A stretch of 41,222 nucleotides of DNA from Azoarcus sp. (GTDB lineage Bacteria > Pseudomonadota > Gammaproteobacteria > Burkholderiales > Rhodocyclaceae): contig JAIRPB010000090.1 of the NCBI GenBank assembly GCA_031257305.1, positions 1 through 41,222 on the forward strand, written 5' to 3'. Positions 25,317-35,914 of this stretch are shown piece by piece. Under the pieces are notes generated by a model that saw only the letters and a list, made by a program, of their open reading frames with translations, ran no database searches and was not told the origin of the DNA. The position numbers and the translations under genes were made by a program. Position 1 is the stretch's first letter, and every line of letters begins with the position of its first letter.

Positions 25317-28088
25317 CTAGTTAGCTTCCTGCGCCGCTGGCCTAGCCGCTTCAAGGTCGCGCATTTCAAACTCAAAAGCAAAATCGTCGTTTTCGGCTTT
25401 TAGCACAATCCGGCGTAATCCCTGCCCCGCAACCAGCCCCTCAAGATGGCGGCGGCTGATAGCTGGCAACACGGAGTTGGTAAGTATCGCATCAATCATG
25501 CGCCCGCCCGCATCCGCCGCATTGCAGCGTTTAATCACCAATTCCACCACCGCGTCATCATAGTCAAACGCCGCGCCGTGCGAGGCGGCAATCCGCTTCT
25601 GGATACGGCGAAGCTGTAGGCGCACGATGTTGGCAAGCGTCTCGCGGCCCAGCGGCATGTACGGGACGATGATAAGCCGCCCGAGCAATGCGGGCGGGAA
25701 CACTTCCAGCAAGGGTTTGCGCAAGGCCGTGGCAACGGTTTCGGCATCAACGGGCAAATCCGGGTCCGCGCACAGATTCATCACCAAATCCGTGCCCACG
25801 TTCGAGGTCAGGATGATAACGGTATTGCGGAAATCAATCTGCCGCCCTTCGCCATCTTCCATGCGCCCTTTGTCAAAGACTTGGAAAAATAGCTCGTGCA
25901 CATCGGAATGCGCTTTTTCGACTTCATCGAGCAGCACCACGCTGTACGGGCGGCGGCGCACAGCCTCCGTAAGGACGCCGCCCTCGCCATACCCCACGTA
26001 TCCCGGCGGGGCGCCTTTTAGCGTGGAGACGGTATGCGCTTCTTGGAATTCGCTCATGTTGATGGTGATGAGGTTTTGCTCGCCGCCGTAGAGGAACTCC
26101 GCCAGTGCCAGCGCGGTTTCGGTTTTGCCCACGCCGGATGGCCCGCACAGCATGAATACCCCAATCGGTTTATTGGGGTCGTCAAGATGGGCGCGGGAAG
26201 TCTGGATGCGGCGGGCAATGGCTGTCAGCCCGTGCCGCTGCCCAATCACTCGGCGTTCAAGGTTATCGACGAGGTCCAGCACGGCTTGGGCTTCGTTGCG
26301 CAGCATTTTGCCCACCGGTATGCCCGTCCAGTCGGCCACAACCGACGCCACGGCTTGGTCGTCAACCGCTGCCAGCACAAGCGCCCGTTCGCCACGGATG
26401 TCCGCCAATGCCTGTTCCTGTTGGCTGAGTTCGGCTAAAAGCGTCTCACGCGGGACGGGAGCCTCTGTCGGTGCGTCCGGGCTGGCGGCGGTATCTGGCG
26501 ACCCGGGTTCGGGCGACTCTGCGGAGGCTTCCGGCACGGCGGGCGCGGCTAGTTTTTCGCGCAGTTCGATGATGCGCGCGATGAGGCCCTTTTCTTTTTC
26601 CCACCGCAGCGCCAGTTCTTTTTCTTTCGCTTCTAATTCTTCAAGCTGTTTGTGGATTTCGTCGCCGCGCCCACGGGTATCGGCAATGCCAGCAGAATTT
26701 TCTTGGCGCAGCATTTCCTGCTCGCTCTTGAGAACCGTAATCTGGCGCTGGCAGTCCTCCAATTCGCCCGGGGTGGTGTGCTGGCTCACGGCTACGCGGG
26801 CAGAGGCCGTGTCAATCAGGCTCACGGCTTTATCCGGCAACTGACGGGCGGGAATATAGCGGTGCGAGAGCGACACCGCCGCACGCAGGGCGCTATCCAA
26901 TACCCGCACGCCGTGGTGTTTTTGCAGTGCGCCGGTGATGCCGCGCAACATAGCAACGGCTTTTTCTTCGTCGGGTTCCGGGATTTGCACCACTTGGAAA
27001 CGCCGGGTGAGCGCCGGGTCTTTCTCAATGTATTTCTTGTATTCAGCCCAAGTAGTTGCGCCGATAGTCCGTAGCGTTCCCCGCGCCAGCGCCGGTTTCA
27101 GCAGGTTGGCCGCATCCCCCGTCCCCGCCGCGCCGCCCGCTCCCACCAAGGTGTGGACTTCATCAATAAAAAGAATGATGGGTTTGGGGGAATGCTGGAC
27201 TTCTTCAATGAGCTGGCGCAGACGCTGTTCAAATTCCCCTTTCATGCTTGCGCCCGCTTGCAGTAAGCCCACGTCAAGCGAACGAAGCTGTACGCCCCGC
27301 AGTCCCGGCGGCACGTCGCCGCTGGCAAGGCGCTGCGCAAAACCTTCAACCACCGCCGTTTTGCCAACGCCGGCTTCGCCTGTTAGCAGGGGGTTGTTCT
27401 GGCGGCGGCGCATGAGGATGTCGACCATCTGGCGGATTTCATCGTCACGCCCGGTGACGGTATCCAGTTCGCCTTTGGCGGCGCGTTCGGTCATGTCGAC
27501 AGTGAATTTATGGAGGGCTTCCTGCTTGCCCATCGCGGCGGGAGCCATTGCGCCGGAAGATTCGCCGGGCGTTGATTCGCCATAAGCCTGCCCCGCGCCT
27601 ACCGCGCCTTCTTCGGGGCTGCCCGCGATAATGGATGCGGCTTGCGCCAGAAAATCGTCGACATCAATTTTGGAAAATTGCTGTGAAAGCGCCAGCGTGA
27701 CAACGCGCAACGTTTTATCAGACAGCAGCGCGGCCAGCAGATGCCCGCTACGCACGGCACCAGAACCAAAAGAAACCGAGGCCATCACCCAAGCCCGTTC
27801 TGCCGCAAGGTCGATGTCGCCGGACAAATCTTCAATGGCTAACGCCCCGTTGGGCAAACGTTCGAGCACGGCCAGCAGGTTAGCCGCGAGCTTGCCGCCG
27901 TCGATTTCGTAATGCCGGAAAATGCGGTGCAAGTCGCTATCGTCAAGCTGGAGCAACTGGTAGAGCCAGTGGCTAAGTTCAACTTTGGGATTGCCGCGCA
28001 ATTTGGCAAATACCGTGGCAGATTCAATGGCTTTGTACAGGACGGGATTGAGTTTTCCAAACAGCGCCACGCGGCTGATTCTAGGCAT
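25317..28088 (-). CDS. clpV: T6SS AAA+ ATPase ClpV/TssH
   Basis: Two AAA modules: GEAGVGKTAVVEGFAQRL and GPSGVGKTETALALAE; IDEVHTLVGAGG; ADWTGIPVGKM; 923 aa. Confidence 0.96.
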   Translation of the reverse strand: MPRISRVALFGKLNPVLYKAIESATVFAKLRGNPKVELSHWLYQLLQLDDSDLHRIFRHYEIDGGKLAANLLAVLERLPNGALAIEDLSGDIDLAAERAWVMASVSFGSGAVRSGHLLAALLSDKTLRVVTLALSQQFSKIDVDDFLAQAASIIAGSPEEGAVGAGQAYGESTPGESSGAMAPAAMGKQEALHKFTVDMTERAAKGELDTVTGRDDEIRQMVDILMRRRQNNPLLTGEAGVGKTAVVEGFAQRLASGDVPPGLRGVQLRSLDVGLLQAGASMKGEFEQRLRQLIEEVQHSPKPIILFIDEVHTLVGAGGAAGTGDAANLLKPALARGTLRTIGATTWAEYKKYIEKDPALTRRFQVVQIPEPDEEKAVAMLRGITGALQKHHGVRVLDSALRAAVSLSHRYIPARQLPDKAVSLIDTASARVAVSQHTTPGELEDCQRQITVLKSEQEMLRQENSAGIADTRGRGDEIHKQLEELEAKEKELALRWEKEKGLIARIIELREKLAAPAVPEASAESPEPGSPDTAASPDAPTEAPVPRETLLAELSQQEQALADIRGERALVLAAVDDQAVASVVADWTGIPVGKMLRNEAQAVLDLVDNLERRVIGQRHGLTAIARRIQTSRAHLDDPNKPIGVFMLCGPSGVGKTETALALAEFLYGGEQNLITINMSEFQEAHTVSTLKGAPPGYVGYGEGGVLTEAVRRRPYSVVLLDEVEKAHSDVHELFFQVFDKGRMEDGEGRQIDFRNTVIILTSNVGTDLVMNLCADPDLPVDAETVATALRKPLLEVFPPALLGRLIIVPYMPLGRETLANIVRLQLRRIQKRIAASHGAAFDYDDAVVELVIKRCNAADAGGRMIDAILTNSVLPAISRRHLEGLVAGQGLRRIVLKAENDDFAFEFEMRDLEAARPAAQEAN

Positions 28089-28104
28089 ATTGACCTCGAT
28101 GTTT

Positions 28105-29202
28105 TTAAGTGGTGACAGAAACGGATTCGTGTGGTGCGGGATGCCCCTTCCCGGCAGAGAGAAGGGCCGGACTGTCTGGCCGCTCTCCTTCTAGGACGAG
28201 GTCCCCGCGATTTTGCCCGGGAGCGGTGTGCCCAAGCCAAGTTGTCCAGCCCAATCTGCAAGGCTTTGCCCCCAGTTTGAGCGGCGGGATTTCGTCGTGG
28301 CGCAAAATGAGCCTGAAGTCCCATGTGTATTCAATGCCCACGTAATTGCGTACCCAATCGCGGACGGGGCGAAAACCTGCGCCTATGGGCAGGAATAGCT
28401 GGTATTCGTCCCATTTCAGCGGCCCCGCATGGATGCGTATCCCGTGCTGGCGGTCCAAAACCGTGGTACCGCAGATAGCGCCGCCGCCCAGCCGGCTGGC
28501 TGGCGCTTCTTCCCCAAGCCGGGTGCAGTCATCTTTTCTGATTTTGAGCTTGCGGGGCATCCATTCTTGGATTTGAAACGGGACGTTGAAATAGCCGCGC
28601 AAAATGGCGGTGAGTCCTTCTGGGTTGCGCGTGAGCCTGACTAAATGCCCTGCCATGTAGCGTTTTGCATGGGCGGGAATGAGGTCGCGGCGCTCAAAAA
28701 AAGGCTCGCCGTAGCCAATGAGGCTGCCGGCATAACGGGAAAAATGGTCGGTTTCTGGCCGGTCAAGGCTGGCCGCAGGCTGCGTATCCGCCCAAGCGCG
28801 GTAAAACAGCAGCGCAAAACGGTGATGGAAAATATCGAGAAACGATTGCAGGGTTGCATCGTCGTCATGGACTCCGCGTTCCCGTGCGAATTCGGTGAAA
28901 TGCAGGGGCATCGGGCCATTCGGGCCGAATAAGCCAAAAGCCGTTTGTTCGATATGGATAACGCCATCTTTGCCACGGCCGTAGCGGGCCAGCGCGGCCG
29001 GGGCAAAACCGAGCGAGGGCGGCTGGCTGATTCGCACCACCTCAAGAGCCGGCCGGGCGGCCGTGCCGAAACGGGGAAACGAGGGATTACGGGCGTTGAG
29101 CCAGCGCAGGATGCCAAACCAGTCAAAGCGCCACGGTTCGCTCTGCGCCTCTTCCGCGAAAGGCAAATCCACCGAATGGGCAGGGTTTTGGCCCTCAAGC
29201 AT
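28105..29202 (-). CDS. tssG: T6SS baseplate protein TssG
   Basis: ATG at 29202 (MLEGQNPAHSVDLPF) preferred over the track start 29259; FDWFGILRWLNA, FGLFGPNGPMPLHFTEFARERG. Confidence 0.92.
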   Translation of the reverse strand: MLEGQNPAHSVDLPFAEEAQSEPWRFDWFGILRWLNARNPSFPRFGTAARPALEVVRISQPPSLGFAPAALARYGRGKDGVIHIEQTAFGLFGPNGPMPLHFTEFARERGVHDDDATLQSFLDIFHHRFALLFYRAWADTQPAASLDRPETDHFSRYAGSLIGYGEPFFERRDLIPAHAKRYMAGHLVRLTRNPEGLTAILRGYFNVPFQIQEWMPRKLKIRKDDCTRLGEEAPASRLGGGAICGTTVLDRQHGIRIHAGPLKWDEYQLFLPIGAGFRPVRDWVRNYVGIEYTWDFRLILRHDEIPPLKLGAKPCRLGWTTWLGHTAPGQNRGDLVLEGERPDSPALLSAGKGHPAPHESVSVTT

Positions 29203-31066
29203 CAGGACGCCCCCCAAGGCGAGGCGGCCAAACAGCGATGGGGCGATGCCCCGCGCCATGCAGCGAGAGTTCGCAGAAAGAATTCATGGAAACGTGCCGG
29301 GATAAAAACTGCTCCAGCACACAGCCAAACAGGTACGGGCTGGCCCCCTCAAAAAGTATTTCATCAAGGGTCACTTTAATTTGTACGCCCCGCCCGAACA
29401 CCAACGGCCCCGAAACGGGCAGACGCCGGGTCACGGAGGAGGACTCTACCGACACAATGGAGGAACTCTGTTTAGCGGCGGCGGAATCCGCAAAGGCCGC
29501 ATATAACCCCAGCAAACCGCGCATCGCTTCTGCCCCGCTTTCGGGACTCATATCGCGCATCGCCAGATAGTTCAGCGATAGGTGGCTGATAATCCGCCAA
29601 GTCATTTCCCGTTCTGCGATAGAGAGGCGCGGGCGTGAGGGACCGCTGATGATGCGCCCCCAGTTCATAGACGAAGTAGCGCCCACCGTGAGGTCACGCT
29701 CCGTGTTGATGGGGATGAGCAGGGGCAGGTCGCGGTTCGTCAGCAGCATCGACATAGAAAGCTGGGCGATTTTTTCCGGCCAAGGGTTTTCTTTTGAATC
29801 GATGAGCGACAAAAACACCTCGGAACCCGCATAGCTGGACCGCGCCCCGCTACGGCGGGAGGTCTCCGAGAGCCGCCGCGACTCGCGCCGGGTCGTAAAC
29901 CAGGCATCGTCCCCCGCCACCTCGCCGCCCGAGTAATGGTAGAACGGCGCGAATTTGCTCAAGGGTTTGTTGCCACGGTCAAACCCTTGGACGGTATCAA
30001 TGCGGTAGACCTCAAAATCCCTTGGGCGGGTACGGTCTGGGACAACATGCTGTTCTGTTCCCGCATGCGTGAGGTTGAGGCGGATGGCCTGTTGTTTGAA
30101 CACATTGATAATCGGTACGCAATCGAGTTCAAAACAGCCTTTATGGACCGACTCGGCCAGCGAGCCGGCTTCTTGGTCGATTAAAACGGTGAGGTCGAAA
30201 ACCTCTTTGCCCAGACGGGTCAAAATGGGCTTTAACCCATTGATAGAGAAAAAAAGAAACCGCTGCGGGAACGCAAAATATTCGTGCAGTAACCGATAGC
30301 CCTGAAACACTCTGGGGTCGGTGGGCAACAACGCTTGGTCCGTGCCAAACCCCTCCGCGCGCAAGGCAGAAGCCGGCAACATGGCAGACACGGAACCGCT
30401 ATCGGGGGATGTCACCGACACGCCCACGCAATGCCCTACGATGGCCTCAAAAATGTGGGTAGCTACCACCTCTTTGGCGGAAATGAAAAACACGAGCCGG
30501 TCTGGATGAGGCTGGCCGGGGGTGACTTGCGCCCGGTATTTCAGCCGCAGGCGGATTTCGCCCTGCGGCGGTTTGTCGTGGAAACGGGGCAGCCCCGCAA
30601 CGCTTTTAACCGGCATCCCCGCCCGCGCTTCCACAATGCTAAGCGGCCAGGCTTCAAGGTCGTGCGCCGTCACAAAAGTACAGCTAGTAGGCGTACCCGG
30701 CGCGGGGGCGCTTTCAAGCGTGGTGCCACGCGGCAGGAATCCGCTAAACGATTTTTGCGCGTCATGCGCCGGGTCAAGCGGAATTTTGGCAATGGCCATT
30801 GCCGGGGTGGGCGCAAGGTAGTGCGGATAAACAATCTCGAGCAGCCGCTGTGAGAAACGCGGAAACTCGGCATCCATTTTGAGATGGATGCGGGCGGCCA
30901 AAAACGCAAAACCTTCTAGCAGGCGCTCAACGTAAGGGTCGGCAACCGTCCCTTCCCGCATACCGAGATGGCCGGCCACTTTGGGGAACGAGGCGGAAAA
31001 TTCCGCGCCGAGTTCCCGGAGATACGCCAGTTCGCGGTTGTAATAGTCTAAAAACCTCGCATCCAT
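29195..31066 (-). CDS. tssF: T6SS baseplate protein TssF
   Basis: FLDYYNRELAYLRELGAEFSASFPKVAGHLGM, DPYVERLLEGFAFLAARI, FPRFSQRLLEIVYPHYLAPTPAM. Confidence 0.96.
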   Translation of the reverse strand: MDARFLDYYNRELAYLRELGAEFSASFPKVAGHLGMREGTVADPYVERLLEGFAFLAARIHLKMDAEFPRFSQRLLEIVYPHYLAPTPAMAIAKIPLDPAHDAQKSFSGFLPRGTTLESAPAPGTPTSCTFVTAHDLEAWPLSIVEARAGMPVKSVAGLPRFHDKPPQGEIRLRLKYRAQVTPGQPHPDRLVFFISAKEVVATHIFEAIVGHCVGVSVTSPDSGSVSAMLPASALRAEGFGTDQALLPTDPRVFQGYRLLHEYFAFPQRFLFFSINGLKPILTRLGKEVFDLTVLIDQEAGSLAESVHKGCFELDCVPIINVFKQQAIRLNLTHAGTEQHVVPDRTRPRDFEVYRIDTVQGFDRGNKPLSKFAPFYHYSGGEVAGDDAWFTTRRESRRLSETSRRSGARSSYAGSEVFLSLIDSKENPWPEKIAQLSMSMLLTNRDLPLLIPINTERDLTVGATSSMNWGRIISGPSRPRLSIAEREMTWRIISHLSLNYLAMRDMSPESGAEAMRGLLGLYAAFADSAAAKQSSSIVSVESSSVTRRLPVSGPLVFGRGVQIKVTLDEILFEGASPYLFGCVLEQFLSRHVSMNSFCELSLHGAGHRPIAVWPPRLGGRPDA

Positions 31067-31072
31067 GCCGGC

Positions 31073-34000
31073 TCAGCCTCGCGGCACGGTTTGGGGGCAT
31101 CTGAACCGTTGCAGTTCAGGCATCCCAAAGGGGTTTTTAACGCCCGTCGAACGCACCTCAAACGTGGCCCTGCGCCCGCCCACATTGACCGTTACCTTAA
31201 AAATATTGGGGTCGGGGCCGCTTTGGGCCGCGTTGGAAAACAGCCGGTGCAATGCCCAGAAACCGTGCAGGTTTATTTCGTTGACGCCGTTATCTGTAGG
31301 CGGCGTCATCGCCACGCGGACACGGTCGTTACGGCTGGGCCAAGTGATGGCCGTGGTGACTTGCGCCCCGTGGCTATACCGGATGGTTTCCCCGCCCAGT
31401 TGCAGGGTGACGGACTGGGCATTGGCATCCAGCTCAAGCGGCGTAATCCTGAATTCCATCGTCGGGCTGCTGCCGTTTCGGAAAAACACGTCTTTAATGA
31501 CGCGAGCATCCCTGAAATTGCTGTTATGTTCCACCGATACGCCTTGTTGCTGGTAGAACTGGTCTATTTTTCCGCCGGGACCAAAAATATCCGCAAAAGC
31601 GCCCTCGGTCACATCGCTCGCGCTGCCGGGGCTAAACGGGTAACGCCCCGAAATGGCTTTGGTGCACGGCTGTGTCACGGCAATCCGTAAATCGTCAGTT
31701 TCTTTTTTTTTAGTGATGGCCTCGATGGTGCTACGGCTTTCTTCGACGATGGGCCGCGCTACATCCCTAAACCCTTTTGGCATCGTCGCCATTGCGCTGG
31801 CAAATCCCTTTAGGCTGGTAATTTCTCCCGGCGCGGGCGCTGCGCCGCCCCGTGGGACTTCGGATGCTTGAAGCAGCAGGTCGGCAATTTTGTTGAGCCG
31901 CTTTAGCTCGCCCAAAATCAGGGCGTCGTTGCCCGTGCCATTGCTGCCCTTTACGAACTTGCGTAAGTCCGCAAAGTAACGGTTCACCCTCATCGCGGGG
32001 ATGTCGTCGAGCGGCTGTACAGGAACCAGCCTCACGGGGCGAATGCTGCCGCCAGCAACCGGTTCCGCGTCGTTTTTATCCGTTTCCCTCACCAGTTCTG
32101 TTTCTTCAACGACTTTGAACAAAAAACGGTATAGCGGGGAGCTATCCGGCGAGCCGTCCCCAGATAACCGCCGGATAATTTCCGAGGCTTCCGCCGAGTT
32201 TTTCCGGGCCGCCACGCCCACGCTATTAAGATGCTTTTGCCAGATAGCGATATAGGCATTGGCATACATTTCATCGACGGCTCGGCTAAGCCTATTGACA
32301 TCCACTTTCAAACCGGGGGTGTTTTTGTCGATGTTCAGTACCCACAGCGATTCGCTTTTTTCGATGTCTTTTAGGCTGTTTTCACGCTCTTGTTCCCATT
32401 CCAGATAGCCTTTGCGGGTATACAGCGGGTCAATGGCAATGCCCGTGGCGTTGTGGTTGATGATGAGCGGCCATTCCGGCTCGTAATTAACGTCGGGGAG
32501 AGGGAGCCTGTCTCGCAGGTTTCTTTTCACCCGGCTGTGGACAAACACCGCCACGTCATTTTTCTTGAGCCGTGCGCGGGTGGATTCAATCAGTCCTTGG
32601 TCGACGGCTTTGGCGGGCGGGAGGATGTTTTCGGTTCGGAGCGCCTTGATGTGGCGCTCCAGCGATTTCATCTGATTTTGGCTGAAACCCGGCCCCCAGA
32701 AGGCTTTGGCAAACCGGATGAATTCGGCATCGTTCATGCGCCCTTTTTCAAACAGCATCAGGTAAGCCTTCAGCGCTTCGTAGGCATGTTCCATGTCGTC
32801 TTTGCCGTCGGTTTTCAGTGAATTTTCAATATCCACGGCCAGCATCGGCGCTAAACGCTCATTGAGCAGCCTTCTGTACAGCCCGCCCCGTGCGCCCCAG
32901 ACTTTGGGCTTGAGGTCGGTGCCTTGGTACAGCCCAAATTGCCACCACAGCGGGGGATTATCCACACCGAATGTCTGGCCGGCTTGGGCATCTTTGATGC
33001 CATCCAACAGGGAACCCGTCTCGTCAAGAATCGGCAACAAGCTGCCGAGGTTGCGGCCGGACTCGATGACGGTTGGGAGTTTGGGCAGTTTTTTGCCAAG
33101 GGCGTCGGCTTTTTGCCCGACATCGGCAAGGTATTCTTTATTGTTGCTATAACTTCTGCCCCAAGCCAGCACCGCGCCGACTAGCGCAAGTACGCTAAAG
33201 GCATATCCCGCGACATGCAGGATATGTGAACGCCGCTCTGCCCGGCGGTCCATGCTGGCGATATGCGCTTCCCCAAAAACAACCCTAGCAAGCAGCTCTT
33301 GCAAAAAATAGGCTTTGCCTTCCCCGACGGCGGCCGCTTTCTGCGGCGGCTTCACATCAAACCCTTGCCCAAGCACGTGAATCACACGGTCAAAAGGCGT
33401 GCCTTCCTGCGTGGCGCTGGTGAAATAGATGCCGCGCAAAAACGGGGATTCCGAAAACCGCGAGGTATCCAGCAATTCAGGCATCATTTCGCCAAGCACC
33501 TGCGTGAGCGCATCAAACTGTTGCGGGAAAGCGTAAATCAGTTCCCGGCGGCTCAAGCTCGATTCGGCTTGCAGTACGTCAGCAAGGCCGTTTGAGATGC
33601 GCGTCTGGAGAAGGCTGAATTCGGCGGCAATCTGTTTGAGGTCAAACTGGTATTTGCCCGTCGGCGACAGCGGCAGGGTTGCGCCCCACACCTGTGCGCG
33701 GCCTGAACGGTCCAGCGCCGAAAAATATTCGTCAAACCCAAGCATCAAATCGCATTTGTTGATGAGCAAGTAAACCGGGAACGACATCCCGAGGTCACTG
33801 CGTAGCTCGTCAAGCCGCTGCCGTAGCGTGGCCGCATGCTTGCGTCGTTCTTCCCGGCTCTGCCCTAATAGTTCTGCCACCGAGAGCATTACCAACATGC
33901 CGTTAATCGGCTGGCGCGGGCGGTTTTTTTTAAGCAGTGAAAGAAAGCTGCGCCATTCCGCCCTGTCTGACTGTGCGTCGGATTCATGCGTGGTGTAGCG

Positions 34001-34603
34001 GCCTGCGGTATCAATAAAGACGGCTTCGTTTGTAAACCACCAGTCGCAATTGCGGGTACCCCCCGCGCCGCGTATCGCCGACGCACCGACTTGGCTGGAC
34101 AGCGGGAAGGATAGGCCGGAGTTGAGCAGCGCCGTCGTCTTGCCAACACCCGGCGCGCCGATGATGACGTACCAAGGCAGTTCATATACATACCGCCCAC
34201 GGCGTGCGATGCGTCCCCAGAACGAGGGGCGGTCCGACTCGAAACGCGCTTTGCGCAGGATGTTGAGCGCCTCGTTGAAACGCTCGTTCAAAATCGCGGC
34301 CTTTTCTTTGTCCTCGGAGGCAGACGCGGCCAAAGATGACCGTAGCATGTTAGCGATGCGCTCGTTCATGCGGCCGGCGCGCCAGCGCACAATCATGAGG
34401 CGGATTAGCGCAATCAGCAGAATCAGCGCAATGAGCGCAATCCGGTACGCAACGCTCTCAAACGGGTAGACGGCCGGTTTGCCAAACGGGATAGCCGGCC
34501 CCAAGTACCAAATCATCCAGCAAAGCGCGACAACGCCAAACGTGACCCAGAAAATGCGGCTGCGCAATAAACTGGCGATGCCCCTTATCAATGAAAAAGA
34601 CAC
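31073..34603 (-). CDS. tssM: T6SS inner-membrane protein TssM (IcmF-like)
   Basis: 1176 aa; N-terminal TMs, Walker A GAPGVGKTTALLNSG, CDWWFTNEAVFIDTAGRYTT, FLSLLKKNRPRQPINGMLVMLSV, VYLLINKCDL. Confidence 0.96.
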   Translation of the reverse strand: MSFSLIRGIASLLRSRIFWVTFGVVALCWMIWYLGPAIPFGKPAVYPFESVAYRIALIALILLIALIRLMIVRWRAGRMNERIANMLRSSLAASASEDKEKAAILNERFNEALNILRKARFESDRPSFWGRIARRGRYVYELPWYVIIGAPGVGKTTALLNSGLSFPLSSQVGASAIRGAGGTRNCDWWFTNEAVFIDTAGRYTTHESDAQSDRAEWRSFLSLLKKNRPRQPINGMLVMLSVAELLGQSREERRKHAATLRQRLDELRSDLGMSFPVYLLINKCDLMLGFDEYFSALDRSGRAQVWGATLPLSPTGKYQFDLKQIAAEFSLLQTRISNGLADVLQAESSLSRRELIYAFPQQFDALTQVLGEMMPELLDTSRFSESPFLRGIYFTSATQEGTPFDRVIHVLGQGFDVKPPQKAAAVGEGKAYFLQELLARVVFGEAHIASMDRRAERRSHILHVAGYAFSVLALVGAVLAWGRSYSNNKEYLADVGQKADALGKKLPKLPTVIESGRNLGSLLPILDETGSLLDGIKDAQAGQTFGVDNPPLWWQFGLYQGTDLKPKVWGARGGLYRRLLNERLAPMLAVDIENSLKTDGKDDMEHAYEALKAYLMLFEKGRMNDAEFIRFAKAFWGPGFSQNQMKSLERHIKALRTENILPPAKAVDQGLIESTRARLKKNDVAVFVHSRVKRNLRDRLPLPDVNYEPEWPLIINHNATGIAIDPLYTRKGYLEWEQERENSLKDIEKSESLWVLNIDKNTPGLKVDVNRLSRAVDEMYANAYIAIWQKHLNSVGVAARKNSAEASEIIRRLSGDGSPDSSPLYRFLFKVVEETELVRETDKNDAEPVAGGSIRPVRLVPVQPLDDIPAMRVNRYFADLRKFVKGSNGTGNDALILGELKRLNKIADLLLQASEVPRGGAAPAPGEITSLKGFASAMATMPKGFRDVARPIVEESRSTIEAITKKKETDDLRIAVTQPCTKAISGRYPFSPGSASDVTEGAFADIFGPGGKIDQFYQQQGVSVEHNSNFRDARVIKDVFFRNGSSPTMEFRITPLELDANAQSVTLQLGGETIRYSHGAQVTTAITWPSRNDRVRVAMTPPTDNGVNEINLHGFWALHRLFSNAAQSGPDPNIFKVTVNVGGRRATFEVRSTGVKNPFGMPELQRFRCPQTVPRG

Positions 34604-34621
34604 TGCCTACCCCCTCTTGGA

Positions 34622-35914
34622 TTACGTTGCCGACGGATTTTGCGCGGCCTGCATGATGTAAATTTCGACACGGCGGCTCATGGCCTTGTCCTCGGTGCCG
34701 TCCCTGCGCCTCACGGGTTTGTCCGCGCCATACCCCTCGGCGCTCGTCAGGCTCGTCTGCCCGATGCGGCCATCAAGCAGGCTTTTTACGGATAAGGCAC
34801 GTGCCTCCGAGAGCGCGTCGTTGGATTTGTAACGCAGACGGCACGAAGTCGAACTGCCGCCGCAGACAGGGTCGCTATCGGTATGGCCCGCCACCACCAC
34901 TTCCACCCCGTTTTTGGGAATCGCGTCACCCACGCGCATCAGCACATCCCGGTAAGCCTCGCTGATTTCGGCACTGCCTGACGCGAACATGCCTACCCCG
35001 GCCAGCGTCCCCCGCAGGGTAATTTCGCATGCGCCGCCGATTTCTTTCACCGTCACGGCTCCCCCGGCATTGATATTTTGCTTCAGTTCATTGCATACGT
35101 TTTTCACGACGGGCGCGGAAGGCGGCGCGGCTCTTGCTACGTTCATTGCCGGAACCTCTAGCGCACTGAGCTTGCTTGAGGTGTCGCCATAGAACGGGGC
35201 CAGACGGAATGAAAACACCATGTAGAGCGCGATGCCCATCAAGACACACAGCAGCGCCACAATCCAAGGCGGGACCATCCGCCAGGCGGGCGATATGGAA
35301 CTGATGCCCTGCCAATGGGGTGAAAGCCGGTGCTCATAGCCGCCCCTCGCTTTGTTAAGGAGGGTGACAACCTGTTTTTTGAGCATTTCAAGCTGCGAAA
35401 ACCCGCCGTTCGCCAACCTAAAGCGCCCTTCAAACCCTAGCGCGTTGCAGTAATACAGCAACTCGATAAGGTCTTTATGGCGTTCTGGGTTTTGCACGAG
35501 CCGGCCTAGGAGCAGGTAATACTTTTCACCCCCCCATGTTTCGTTGTGAAATGTAACCAGCATACTCTGGTTGGCCCAGACATTATTGCTTCCCCACGGC
35601 ATTAGCGACACAACTTCATCTAAAACGGTGCACAGGCAATAACGTGCGCCGATTAAGTCCTCCCGTGGAATGCCGACCGATTGCGCCCGTGCCTCAAATG
35701 CGTTGATTTCGTTGACGATTCGGGTACGTAGCACCCTGATGTCTGACATCTCGTGCACAGTGCGTATTTGCGGAATCATGTCCAGAAGCGGGTTAGCCGC
35801 CCAGACAAGCGGGTTAATGCCGCTGTCCGCACGGTATGCCTGCCCCGAAACAACGTTTTGCCGCGTTTGTGCGGCCGCCTGCCGCTGAATTTGCCCGTCG
35901 TCCGTATTGTTCAT
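34622..35914 (-). CDS. tssL: T6SS TssL (DotU-like) fused to C-terminal OmpA-like peptidoglycan-binding domain
   Basis: MNNTDDGQ start at 35914 gives an ATGA overlap with tssK; DotU region ARYCLCTVLDEVV, C-terminal TM, VVVAGHTDSDPV...EGYGADKPV...SRRVEIYI. Confidence 0.94.
   Translation of the reverse strand: MNNTDDGQIQRQAAAQTRQNVVSGQAYRADSGINPLVWAANPLLDMIPQIRTVHEMSDIRVLRTRIVNEINAFEARAQSVGIPREDLIGARYCLCTVLDEVVSLMPWGSNNVWANQSMLVTFHNETWGGEKYYLLLGRLVQNPERHKDLIELLYYCNALGFEGRFRLANGGFSQLEMLKKQVVTLLNKARGGYEHRLSPHWQGISSISPAWRMVPPWIVALLCVLMGIALYMVFSFRLAPFYGDTSSKLSALEVPAMNVARAAPPSAPVVKNVCNELKQNINAGGAVTVKEIGGACEITLRGTLAGVGMFASGSAEISEAYRDVLMRVGDAIPKNGVEVVVAGHTDSDPVCGGSSTSCRLRYKSNDALSEARALSVKSLLDGRIGQTSLTSAEGYGADKPVRRRDGTEDKAMSRRVEIYIMQAAQNPSAT

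Noticed and set aside
26440-26560. Ala/Pro/Glu-rich insertion in the ClpV middle domain
   Set aside because: Low-complexity inserts at this point in the middle-domain coil are common in ClpV proteins, so not reported as unusual.
26125-26844. 239-aa plus-strand ORF opposite clpV
   Set aside because: Ser/Ala/Arg-biased antisense translation of the ClpV gene; same reasoning for 26935-27585, 21131-21856, 31091-31690 and 38396-39079.
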